DNA of 64,000 bases. Source: Phycisphaerae bacterium (GTDB taxonomy: Bacteria; Planctomycetota; Phycisphaerae; UBA1845; PWPN01). The number at the start of each line of letters is the position of its first letter. The first letter of the stretch is position 1. Made by a program: the position numbers and the translations under genes. Under the pieces are notes generated by a model, which did not search any database, was not told where the DNA came from, and saw only the letters and a list, made by a program, of their open reading frames with translations. This document shows positions 46,023 through 53,384 of this stretch, piece after piece. The DNA is taken from assembly GCA_030372985.1 (NCBI GenBank), contig JAUCQB010000160.1, positions 1 to 64,000 on the forward strand, read 5' to 3'.

Positions 46023-46066
46023 GCTGCGATCAGGGCTGAATCCTGGCGGTTTGTTACAATACGGCG

Positions 46067-47146
46067 ATGCTCCGAATGGGCTCTCTGTCGCTCGATTTCC
46101 CCGTCGTTCAGGCCGCGTTGAGCGGCTACAGCGATCTGCCCATGCGCCGGGTCGCACGCATGCTCGGGGCATCGTACGCCCTCAACGAGGTGGTGCTCGA
46201 TCGGCTGGTCATCCAGAAGGGCCGCAAACGCCGGGCGATCACGACTGTTCATCCCGACGATCATCCTGTCGGCGGCCAGCTCATGGGGGCTGAGCCCAAC
46301 GCCTTTGCCCAGGCGGCCGACGCCCTGGTGCAGGCTGGCTATGACGTGGTGGACATCAACTTTGGCTGCCCGGTCAAGAAGGTGCTCGGCCGTTGTCGGG
46401 GTGGCTATCTTCTGTCCGACCCTGAAGGGGCGCTGGCGATTGTTCGGGCCGTCGTCGAGGCCGTCGATCATCGCCGGCCGGTGACACTCAAGATGCGGCG
46501 GGGCATGGACGACAGCCTCGAGAGCGAGCGGAAGTTCTTCACCATTCTCGACGGTGCCTTTGCCGCTGGCATCGATGCAGTGACGGTGCATCCGCGCACC
46601 GTCCGCCAGCGGTATGTCGGGCCGAGCCGATGGCCTTTCCTCAGGCGGGTCAAGCAGCACGTCGGCGACCGGATCGTGCTGGGCAGCGGTGATTTGTTTT
46701 GTGCGGAGGATTGCCTCCGCATGATGGCCGAGACCGGCGTGGACGGCGTGGCCGTCGCCCGCGGCTGCATCGGCAACCCGTGGCTCTTCCGGGAGTGTCG
46801 CGAACTGCTGGCCGGACGGCCGGTCCCGCCGGCTCCGTCGGTGCCCGAGCAGGGAGACGTCATCGCTCGCCACTACGCCTGGACGGCCGAGTCTTACGGC
46901 GGGAAGGCCGCGGGCAAGGTCATGCGCAAGTTCGGCATCAAGTACAGCGAATTGCACCCTATGGCACGGCCGGTTCGCGACGCCTTCATCGCCGCCAAGA
47001 CCAGTGCCGACTTCCAGGCCGTCCTGACGCAATGGTATGATCCCGGCCGACAATGGCCGCCGGGCATCCGCCGAACCGGTCCGGGCCATCTGGTGGCGGC
47101 AGGAGCGAGGATGGACGTCCAGGCATCTAGCCTTCTAGACCTCTAG
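46067..47146 (+). CDS. dus: tRNA-dihydrouridine synthase
   Basis: The 359-residue protein is an FMN TIM-barrel: VVQAALSGYSDLPMRRVA opens the fold, VGGQLMGAEPNAF and VDINFGCPVKKVLGRCRGG follow, the Cys of GCPVKKV near residue 104 being the active-site general acid. VTLKMRRGMD and VTVHPRTVRQRYVG and ARGCIGNPWLFRE close the flavin site. It reduces uridine to dihydrouridine in tRNA. Which position (D16, D17, D20) is not clear, so a DusA/B/C letter is not assigned. The ATG at 46067 and 46076 are both possible starts. Confidence 0.93.
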   Translation: MLRMGSLSLDFPVVQAALSGYSDLPMRRVARMLGASYALNEVVLDRLVIQKGRKRRAITTVHPDDHPVGGQLMGAEPNAFAQAADALVQAGYDVVDINFGCPVKKVLGRCRGGYLLSDPEGALAIVRAVVEAVDHRRPVTLKMRRGMDDSLESERKFFTILDGAFAAGIDAVTVHPRTVRQRYVGPSRWPFLRRVKQHVGDRIVLGSGDLFCAEDCLRMMAETGVDGVAVARGCIGNPWLFRECRELLAGRPVPPAPSVPEQGDVIARHYAWTAESYGGKAAGKVMRKFGIKYSELHPMARPVRDAFIAAKTSADFQAVLTQWYDPGRQWPPGIRRTGPGHLVAAGARMDVQASSLLDL

Positions 47147-47644
47147 GCATTTAGGCCTTCGGGATTTGAAGTTGTCAGGTTGTCATACGAGAGGAGGCCG
47201 AGACCGTGAGAGATCATAAGAGGCTCAAAGCCTTTCACGCCGCTGACGAGTTGGCGTTGCTTGTCTACAAGGGTACTCGGAGCTTTCCGCGGGAAGAGCA
47301 GTCTGGCCTGACGTCGCAGATGCGACGAGCCGCCGTCTCAGTTCCCTCCAACATCGTCGAAGGTTGCGCGCGCCCGACCGAAACCGACTACATTCGCTTT
47401 CTTGGGACCTCGTTTGCGTCGCTTCAGGAATTGCAGTATCAGGGATCTCTGGCCAACCGGCTGGGCTATCTGCGAGACGAGTCGTATTGGGCCTTCGACA
47501 GCCGGTGCACAGAGGTCTCGAAGATGCTGGCCGCCCTGATTCGATCCCTGCGGAAAGCTCGATCAGTCGCAGTCCGAATGGCTGGAGGCCGGGATGCCTA
47601 GATATCCAGAAGACTCAATGTCTAGAAGTCTAGAGGTCTAGAAG
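47132..47644. repeat. IVS-like element 3: perfect 15-bp inverted repeat around a four-helix-bundle gene
   Basis: CTTCTAGACCTCTAG at 47132-47146 is the exact reverse complement of CTAGAGGTCTAGAAG at 47630-47644. Further degenerate copies of tctagaagtctagagg-type units (47599-47655) and of catctagccttctagac (47124-47150) extend the arms. The enclosed gene is at 47206-47601. Length about 510 bases. Confidence 0.75.
47206..47601 (+). CDS. four-helix-bundle protein (23S rRNA intervening-sequence family), element 3
   Basis: A GTG start with GAGGAGG nearby gives 131 residues, the usual size of the family. The pattern is complete: LKAFHAADELALLVYKGTRS (helix 1), LTSQMRRAAVSVPSNIVEGC (helix 2), RPTETDYIRFLGTSFASLQE and LQYQGSLANRLGYL (helix 3), and CTEVSKMLAALIRSLRKA (helix 4). 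It lies between the dihydrouridine synthase gene and a membrane protein gene, inside a 15-bp inverted repeat element. It is the best-preserved of the three members. Function unknown. Confidence 0.9.
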   Translation: MRDHKRLKAFHAADELALLVYKGTRSFPREEQSGLTSQMRRAAVSVPSNIVEGCARPTETDYIRFLGTSFASLQELQYQGSLANRLGYLRDESYWAFDSRCTEVSKMLAALIRSLRKARSVAVRMAGGRDA

Positions 47645-47691
47645 ACCAGAAGTCCAGTAATCCGCGAGTCCCATTGTCCTGGAGATCGATC

Positions 47692-48270
47692 GTGTCCTTC
47701 CTCACCCGCATCCTCTTCGAAGACCTCGCGATCCTGCTCATGATCGAGTTTCTGGTGCTCATGTCCGTGCTGGCCGTCCACCGGCGGCGGATGACGCCCC
47801 GCACGCGCCGGGCGGTGTATATCACGCTGGCTTGTTGTGCGGCCGTTATCGCTCTCAACAAGCTGGTGAGCACTGACGGCGAGCGGATTGTTGAAACAGT
47901 CTCGGCCATCGCCAAGGCGGTCGATGAGGGTGATGTCCCTGCGATTGCCGAGGACCTGGATGACGAGTTTCGGTACCGCCACTGGGACAAGGACGGTTTC
48001 GTGGCGGAGCTGAACAGCAAGCTTCAGCGGTGGCGGATCGACGAAGTCAAGGTGGGTCGGTTTGAGACCCGGGTAGATGGTGACGTGGCCACGACCTCCT
48101 TCCGGGCATCCTGCGACTGGAGGGGCGGCCACGACTCCCAGGCCGGGGTGGCCAGCGCCTGGACACTGGAGCTGGTCCGCCGGCCTGGCGGATGGAAGCT
48201 GCGACGCGTCGTGAGCGCCAAGGTCGGCCCCGGCTACAAGATCGACCTGAACGACGTTTGGAACTACTGA
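47692..48270 (+). CDS. membrane-anchored protein with NTF2-like C-terminal domain
   Basis: A GTG start at 47692 has GGAG 7 bases upstream and is preferred to the TTG at 47674; the product has 192 residues. Two transmembrane segments (FEDLAILLMIEFLVLMSVLAV and AVYITLACCAAVIAL) are followed by a globular domain (TVSAIAKAVDEGDVPAIAED, DDEFRYRHWDKDGFVAELN, WRIDEVKVGRFETRVDGDVA, WTLELVRRPGGWKLRRVV) that has the alpha-beta pattern of NTF2/SnoaL-like folds. It probably faces the periplasm. I recognise no catalytic motif; the role is unknown. Confidence 0.65.
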   Translation: MSFLTRILFEDLAILLMIEFLVLMSVLAVHRRRMTPRTRRAVYITLACCAAVIALNKLVSTDGERIVETVSAIAKAVDEGDVPAIAEDLDDEFRYRHWDKDGFVAELNSKLQRWRIDEVKVGRFETRVDGDVATTSFRASCDWRGGHDSQAGVASAWTLELVRRPGGWKLRRVVSAKVGPGYKIDLNDVWNY

Positions 48271-48505
48271 GCGATCACCTGGCGCCCTGGGAAAGGGCGG
48301 TGTGCCACTGTTCTGTGAGCAATCCTGACACGTGCACACCACGGCGTCTGCCCGCTCTGGCAGCCCCACAGTCTGGCGGATGCACCTTCGTGCGAAGAGC
48401 TCTCATCTCCCGGCCGTTGCCAAGTGGCTGCAAAACGGGGTACAATAGCCGTTTCTTTCTTGGCCGGCCGGACCGGCCGAGTATGGGTGCTATGGAGTGC
48501 TGGAG

Positions 48506-49705
48506 ATGACCTCTCAGGAAGTGTTTGATCTCTACGGTCGGTGCGTGATCGGCAACTACGGTCGCCTGCCGGTGGTGATCGTGAAAGCCCAGGGTTCGCA
48601 GATGTGGGACATCGAGGGCAAGCGATACCTCGATCTGTTCCCGGGCTGGGGCTGCAGCCTGCTGGGGCATTGTCATCCCCGCGTCGTCGAGGCGATCCGT
48701 GAGCAGGTCGGCCGGCTGATCCACGTGGACAACACCTTCTACACCGTCGAGCAGGGACGTCTGGCCGAGTTGCTGAGCAAGCACAGTTTCGGCGGGCAGT
48801 GCTTCTTCTCCAACAGCGGGGCGGAGGCCAACGAGGGAGCCATCAAGCTGGCCCGCAAGCGTGCCGGCCAAGGGCGATACAAGATCATTACCATGGAGAA
48901 GAGTTTCCACGGCCGGACCTTTGGGGCGATGTCCGCCACCGCCCAATCCAAGACCCACGCCGGCTTCGAGCCGCTGCTGCCAGGCTTTGTCTACGTCCCG
49001 TTCAACGACGTCGACGCGGTCGCCAAGGCGATCACCGACGAGACCGCCGCGATCATGTTCGAGCCGGTTCAGGGGGAGGGCGGGGTGAACATTCCCTCCG
49101 ACGACTACCTTCCCAAGATCCGCGAGCTGTGCGACGAGCATAACCTGCTTCTCATCCTGGACGAGGTGCAGACCGGCGTCGGACGGACGGGCAAGTGGTT
49201 CGGTTACCAGCACAGCGACATCGAGCCGGACATCGTCACGATGGCCAAGGCCTTGGGCAACGGCGCGCCCATCGGGGCGATCATCGCCCAGCCGGAGGTC
49301 GCGTCCGTCTTTACCCCCGGTTCGCACGCCTCGACCTACGGGGCGAACTGCCTGGTGGTCTCAGCGGCCATCGCCACGCTGGAGACCATCGAGTCCGAGG
49401 GCCTTCTGGACCGCGTGGGGCAGATCTCGGCTGATATCGTGGACCGGGCCCGGGCGATGCAGCAGCGGTTCGGTTTCATTGAGGAGGTCCGGGCTCGCGG
49501 GCTGATGATCGCCATTCAACTGTCGCTGCCCGGGGCGGCGATCGTTTCGTCGGCCCTGGACAAGGGGCTGCGCATCAACTGCACCCAGGGCAATGTCATC
49601 CGGCTGCTGCCGGCGATGACCATTACCACGCAGGAGGTTGACGAGGCTTTCGAGATCATGGCCGCAGCCTTTGCCGAATCCGAAAGCAAACTGGTGACCA
49701 CATGA
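48506..49705 (+). CDS. argD: acetylornithine aminotransferase
   Basis: ATG 48506 has GGAG 8 bases upstream; a GTG at 48497 would add three residues. The 399-residue protein is a class III PLP aminotransferase: SNSGAEANEGAIKLARK near residues 102-118, HGRTFGAM near 135, EPVQGEGGV near 186, ILDEVQTGVGRTG near 217-229 and the PLP Lys 248 in MAKALGNGAPIGA. It makes N-acetylornithine in arginine synthesis, and may also act as a succinyldiaminopimelate aminotransferase. Its stop overlaps the start of argF by 4 bases (49702-49705), so the two genes are translationally coupled. Confidence 0.95.
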   Translation: MTSQEVFDLYGRCVIGNYGRLPVVIVKAQGSQMWDIEGKRYLDLFPGWGCSLLGHCHPRVVEAIREQVGRLIHVDNTFYTVEQGRLAELLSKHSFGGQCFFSNSGAEANEGAIKLARKRAGQGRYKIITMEKSFHGRTFGAMSATAQSKTHAGFEPLLPGFVYVPFNDVDAVAKAITDETAAIMFEPVQGEGGVNIPSDDYLPKIRELCDEHNLLLILDEVQTGVGRTGKWFGYQHSDIEPDIVTMAKALGNGAPIGAIIAQPEVASVFTPGSHASTYGANCLVVSAAIATLETIESEGLLDRVGQISADIVDRARAMQQRFGFIEEVRARGLMIAIQLSLPGAAIVSSALDKGLRINCTQGNVIRLLPAMTITTQEVDEAFEIMAAAFAESESKLVTT

Positions 49706-50661
49706 GCACTGAAATCCCCGAATGTCTGCAATCGCTGAAGCACTTCCTGTCCATCCAGGACCTGAGTTCAGAGGCCCTGCAGGCCCTGATTGACTTCTCG
49801 ATCCGCCGAAAAGGGCAGTTCAAGCGAGGTGAGCTGAAGCCGGTTCTGGAGCGCAAGGTGCTCGCGATGCTCTTCCAGAAGTCCTCGCTCCGGACGCGTC
49901 TGGGCTTTGAAACGGCGATGATCCAGCTCGGCGGCTACGCCGTCTGTCTGGAAGACCACCAGATCGGCTTGGCCAAACGCGAAGAGCCCAAGGACATCGC
50001 ACGGGTCATGTCGGCGATGTGTGACGGCATCATGGCCCGGGTGAAGGCCCACCAGATCCTCATCGAGCTGGCCGCCCGCAGCACCGTGCCGGTCATCAAC
50101 GGCCTGAGTGACTGGAGCCACCCCTGCCAGGCACTCGCCGACGTGATGACCCTTCAGGAACATTTTGGCAGCCTGACCGGCCGGAAGCTGGCGTTCATCG
50201 GCGATGGGAACAACGTGGCTCGTTCCCTGCTCAGCGCCGGCGTCAAGCTTGGCATGAGTTTCGCCCTCGCCGCCCCGAAGAAGTACCAGTTTGACGATGG
50301 TGTCATTCAGTCGGCTCACGACAAGGCGGGCAAGAATGGGGCCACGATCATTCAGACCGAACAACCCGATGAGGCGGCCGCCGACGCTGACGTGTTGTAC
50401 ACCGACGTCTGGACCAGCATGGGCCAGGAGTCGGAACGGTCCGCCCGCGAGGCCGATTTCACCGGCTATCAGATCAACGCCGCCCTGGTGAAGAAGGCCA
50501 GGCCCAAGGCGGTGGTCATGCACTGTCTGCCGGCCTACCGGGGTCTGGAGATCACCGATGAGGTGATGGACAGTTCGCAGTCGGTCGTCTTCCAGCAGGC
50601 CGAGAACCGGTTGCACTCCCAGCGGGCCCTGCTGGAAGTGCTCCTTGGCAGGCGAAAGTGA
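49702..50661 (+). CDS. argF: ornithine carbamoyltransferase
   Basis: A 319-residue transcarbamoylase: the carbamoyl-phosphate loop is SSLRTRLGFE (residues 61-70, SxxRT form), HPCQ is in SDWSHPCQALADVMT near 134-149, the FIGDGNNVARS ornithine region near 172, and HCLPAYRG near 275 carries the Cys of HCLP. The C-terminal SVVFQQAENRLHSQRALLEV is standard. It forms citrulline from ornithine and carbamoyl phosphate. With argD it belongs to an arginine operon; ornithine can also feed speA-type polyamine synthesis. RNase PH starts 43 bases downstream. Confidence 0.95.
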   Translation: MSTEIPECLQSLKHFLSIQDLSSEALQALIDFSIRRKGQFKRGELKPVLERKVLAMLFQKSSLRTRLGFETAMIQLGGYAVCLEDHQIGLAKREEPKDIARVMSAMCDGIMARVKAHQILIELAARSTVPVINGLSDWSHPCQALADVMTLQEHFGSLTGRKLAFIGDGNNVARSLLSAGVKLGMSFALAAPKKYQFDDGVIQSAHDKAGKNGATIIQTEQPDEAAADADVLYTDVWTSMGQESERSAREADFTGYQINAALVKKARPKAVVMHCLPAYRGLEITDEVMDSSQSVVFQQAENRLHSQRALLEVLLGRRK

Positions 50662-50704
50662 GAACAGAGCAGCCTTGCCGCTGTCGGCTGCCGGGTACTC
50701 AGTC

Positions 50705-51442
50705 ATGCCTATTTGCCGTTCCGATGGTCGTCGCGTTGATGAGCTGCGCCCGGTGCAGATCGTTCGCGGTTACACCCGGTGTTCGCCGGGTTCGGTTCTG
50801 ATCCATACGGGCGACACGGTGGTACTCTGTACCGCCAGCGTGGCCGAGGCGGTCCCGGAGTGGCTGGCCGGCAAGGGCCGGGGCTGGGTGACGGCCGAGT
50901 ACGACATGTTGCCCGGCTCAACCGGGCAGCGGCGCGACCGCAGCCGCAAGCGGCTGGACGGCCGCACGACCGAGATTCAACGGATGATCGGCCGGGTCCT
51001 GCGGGCGGTCGTGGACATGCAGGCCCTTGGGGAGCGATGCATCTGGCTGGACTGCGACGTGATCCAGGCCGACGGCGGCACGCGGACCGCGGCGATCACC
51101 GGTACTTTCGTGGCCCTGTGTGACGCCGTCCAGTGGATGCGGAAACAGGGCATGATCGACCGATCTCCGATCGTCGAGCCGGTGGCGGCCGTCAGCGTGG
51201 GCAAGGTCAATGGCCGGGTCCTGATCGATCTCGATTACAGTGAGGACTCCCGTGCACAGGTCGATCTCAATGTCGCCATGACGGCCTCCGGTAAGCTCGT
51301 TGAAGTGCAGGGCACCGGCGAGGGCGGGGCCTTTACCCGGGAGGAACTGGACCGGATGCTGGACCGGGCCGCCTTGGGCATTCGCCGGTTGATCGAGGCT
51401 CAGAGACGCGCGCTGCGTCGCCGGCCAAGCGGAAAGCGGTGA
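50705..51442 (+). CDS. rph: ribonuclease PH
   Basis: ATG 50705 is preferred since the residues before it (MAGESENRAALPLSAAG...) are not conserved; the product has 245 residues. RNase PH motifs are clear: SDGRRVDELRPVQIVRGY at the N-terminus, GSVLIHTGDTVVLCTASV, EYDMLPGSTGQRRDR, RLDGRTTEIQRMIGRVLRA, CDVIQADGGTRTAAITG, VGKVNGRVLIDLDYSED and VEVQGTGEGGAFTREELD. It trims tRNA 3' ends with phosphate. It follows argF by 43 bases; its stop codon overlaps the next gene's GTG, so the operon continues. Confidence 0.95.
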   Translation: MPICRSDGRRVDELRPVQIVRGYTRCSPGSVLIHTGDTVVLCTASVAEAVPEWLAGKGRGWVTAEYDMLPGSTGQRRDRSRKRLDGRTTEIQRMIGRVLRAVVDMQALGERCIWLDCDVIQADGGTRTAAITGTFVALCDAVQWMRKQGMIDRSPIVEPVAAVSVGKVNGRVLIDLDYSEDSRAQVDLNVAMTASGKLVEVQGTGEGGAFTREELDRMLDRAALGIRRLIEAQRRALRRRPSGKR

Positions 51443-52302
51443 GAAACATGGAACAGGAGATCTCGATTCTCGGACGACTGGCGACTCGTCTCGGCACCCT
51501 TGTGATCGGCACATTGCTGCTGGGGTCGGGCTGTGACACCGTGGGCAACAGCGGGGGAGCGTGGACCGCGCAGCCCGGGCCCGGAGCCGAAAAGTGGACG
51601 ATCAACTGCCTCCGCTCCTCGGCTCCCAACCACGCCGAGTTATGCAACGGCCTGGCGGATCTGCTCCGAAAGACCAACGGAATCGATCCCCAAGCGGTCC
51701 GCGTGCAGTCCGACGCGCTGGGCAGCACCATCTACTACGGCGAATACACCCGCGTGCCCGGTGCGGGCGGGCAACTGGTCTTTCCGTCGAAGATGCAGCA
51801 GGATATCGAGCGAATCAGGCTGCTGACCTACAACCAGACGCTGCCGTTCGGCCTGGCCACGCCCGAATCACTCGGGGGCGACGCGGCCGGCGGCGCGCAG
51901 GGCCAATACAACCTCACGACCGCCCGCGGCAAGTACTCACTGTGGATCGCGGTCTTCTTCAACACCCCGACCTTCGACCAGCGCCGCGAAGTCGCCGAAC
52001 AGTACGTGCAGCAGCTTCGGAACGAGGGTGTTGAGGCCTACGTTTTCCATGAGCTGGTCAAGAGCTACGTTTTCGTGGGCTCTTTCGGTGCGGACGCCCT
52101 GACGCCGCTGCCGAACGGGACGTGGCAAGTCAGCAAGGAAGTCCAGGACTTCGCCGCCGCTCGGGCCGGCGAGGAATTCCTGTACCTCATGGAAAACGGC
52201 TACCGCCAGAAACGCCTCGGCCCCGACGGCGAGTATATTCTTGTGCCGTCCCAGTTGATGCCGGTTCCTCGCCCGGGGGCGACCAGTCTCCACGACCGGT
52301 AG
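51439..52302 (+). CDS. exported SPOR-like lipoprotein
   Basis: GTG 51439 overlaps the rph stop by 4 bases; ATG 51448 is an alternative. A signal sequence ends in a lipobox (LVIGTLLLGSGC, Cys 32 of the longer form). The middle has a strand-helix pattern: WTINCLRSSAPNHAELCNG, LRKTNGIDPQAVRVQSD and SLWIAVFFNTPTFDQRREVA then EQYVQQLRNEGVEAYVFHEL, SYVFVGSF. The second half closely resembles a SPOR-type fold (helix-strand with an exposed sheet that binds peptidoglycan). It may link the outer envelope and the cell wall; the position between rph and rdgB is probably only operon hitch-hiking. Confidence 0.6.
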   Translation: MRNMEQEISILGRLATRLGTLVIGTLLLGSGCDTVGNSGGAWTAQPGPGAEKWTINCLRSSAPNHAELCNGLADLLRKTNGIDPQAVRVQSDALGSTIYYGEYTRVPGAGGQLVFPSKMQQDIERIRLLTYNQTLPFGLATPESLGGDAAGGAQGQYNLTTARGKYSLWIAVFFNTPTFDQRREVAEQYVQQLRNEGVEAYVFHELVKSYVFVGSFGADALTPLPNGTWQVSKEVQDFAAARAGEEFLYLMENGYRQKRLGPDGEYILVPSQLMPVPRPGATSLHDR

Positions 52303-52340
52303 AAGCCGTTTCTCTGAGCCGATGTCCCAGGGAGAAGGTG

Positions 52341-52970
52341 ATGCGCGAGATCCTGCTGGCCACCGGCAACGCCGGTAAGGCCAGAGAGATGAGTGAGATC
52401 TTGAGTGGGGCGAACGACGAGGTCTCTCGCAACGTTTGCTGGCGACACCTGCGCGAATTCACAGGTTGGCCGGAGGCCGTCGAGGAGGGCCAGACCCTCC
52501 TGGAGAACGCCCGGAGCAAGGCGTTGCACTATGCCCGACTGAGCGGCCTGTGGACCATCGCCGACGATTCCGGCCTGGAGGTCGATGCCCTCGGCGGCGA
52601 GCCCGGGGTTCGATCGGCCCGGTATGCCGGTGAGCCCAGGAGCGATCAGGCAAACAACGCCCTTCTGGTCGAGCGGCTGGCCGGCGTACCCGACGAGCGG
52701 CGAACGGCCCGTTTTCGCTGTGCGGTCGTGCTGGCCGACGGTCGGCGAATCCTGGCCAGCGCCGAGGGGGCGGTGGAAGGGCGGATCATTGACGATCCTC
52801 GCGGCGTGAACGGTTTCGGCTACGACCCTCATTTCTGGGTCACCTCGGTCGGCATGACCGCCGCCGAAATGTCCTCCGAGCAAAAGCACGCCGTCAGCCA
52901 CCGGGGCCAGGCCCTGCGGAAGCTGGCCGCCTACCTCGCCGCCATCCTCTCCGCCGAACCCACACGATAA
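52341..52970 (+). CDS. rdgB: non-canonical purine NTP pyrophosphatase (RdgB/HAM1)
   Basis: ATG 52341 has GGAGAAGG just upstream; the longer frame would overlap the SPOR-like gene. The 209-residue protein starts LLATGNAGKAREMSEIL (phosphate loop), then EEGQTLLENARSKALHYA, DDSGLEVDALGGEPGVRSARYAG, and VNGFGYDPHFW followed by EMSSEQKHAVSHRGQAL. This is the full set of the Ham1-like family; it hydrolyses ITP/XTP/dITP to keep nucleotide pools clean. It is the last gene of the argD-argF-rph group. A 413-base gap with hairpins follows before speA. Confidence 0.96.
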   Translation: MREILLATGNAGKAREMSEILSGANDEVSRNVCWRHLREFTGWPEAVEEGQTLLENARSKALHYARLSGLWTIADDSGLEVDALGGEPGVRSARYAGEPRSDQANNALLVERLAGVPDERRTARFRCAVVLADGRRILASAEGAVEGRIIDDPRGVNGFGYDPHFWVTSVGMTAAEMSSEQKHAVSHRGQALRKLAAYLAAILSAEPTR

Positions 52971-53098
52971 CGCCCGTTCTCATTCTCAAGCTCTCCGATC
53001 TCGCGGTCGATGAAAAATCTTGCAGGAATCGTGCCCAACATCTTGACCTTCGGAAATCCGATGCCACAATAGATCCAAGTAGGAACGCATAGCGCTTT

Positions 53099-53157
53099 AC
53101 AGTGTGGGACGGGCTTAAATCCCGTCGTTGACCGGTAAGATGCCGGTCCCACACTGT
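53099..53157. repeat. three-way-junction element, copy 1
   Basis: Outer stem ACAGTGTGGGAC 53099-53110 pairs with GTCCCACACTGT 53146-53157. Inside are two hairpins: GACGGG 53108-53113 with CCCGTC 53121-53126, and GACCGG 53130-53135 with CCGGTC 53143-53148 around TAAGATG. The outer and inner stems share a few bases, so they compete at the edges. Confidence 0.7.
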
Positions 53158-53192
53158 GGTTGTATTTGCGGTTCTACCTGGATCGCGGGACA

Positions 53193-53233
53193 AGCAGGCG
53201 TTCGGCGCGTGCGATCTTCCGCGAACGCCTGCT
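53193..53233. promoter_or_regulatory. 12-bp perfect hairpin in the speA leader
   Basis: AGCAGGCGTTCG 53193-53204 pairs with CGAACGCCTGCT 53222-53233 around a 17-base loop, about 150 bases before the speA start. It has no T run, so a role in attenuation or RNA stability is possible but unproven. Confidence 0.5.
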
Positions 53234-53384
53234 CACGAATGGGGCCGGCAAAAAGGCAGGTCTCCTCGACCTGAAATGACACGGCTCCGTGTTCGACGTC
53301 CCTTGCGAAGTGGCAAAAAAGTGCCGATGAGTTGGCTGGGGGGCTGCTGCATGCAGGGGGCAGCGGTCGATGAGGACTGCTTGA

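Larger units (their letters stand above)
52971..53384. other. leader region upstream of speA with two structured elements
   Basis: This gap of 414 bases contains the three-way-junction repeat (53099-53157) and a strong hairpin (53193-53233), then GAGGA before the speA start at 53385. Small open frames here lack ribosome-binding sites and I do not support any as genes. Confidence 0.6.

Noticed and set aside
52931-53152. 73-codon minus-strand frame upstream of speA
   Set aside because: It spans the three-way-junction element, has no ribosome-binding site and shows no family pattern.
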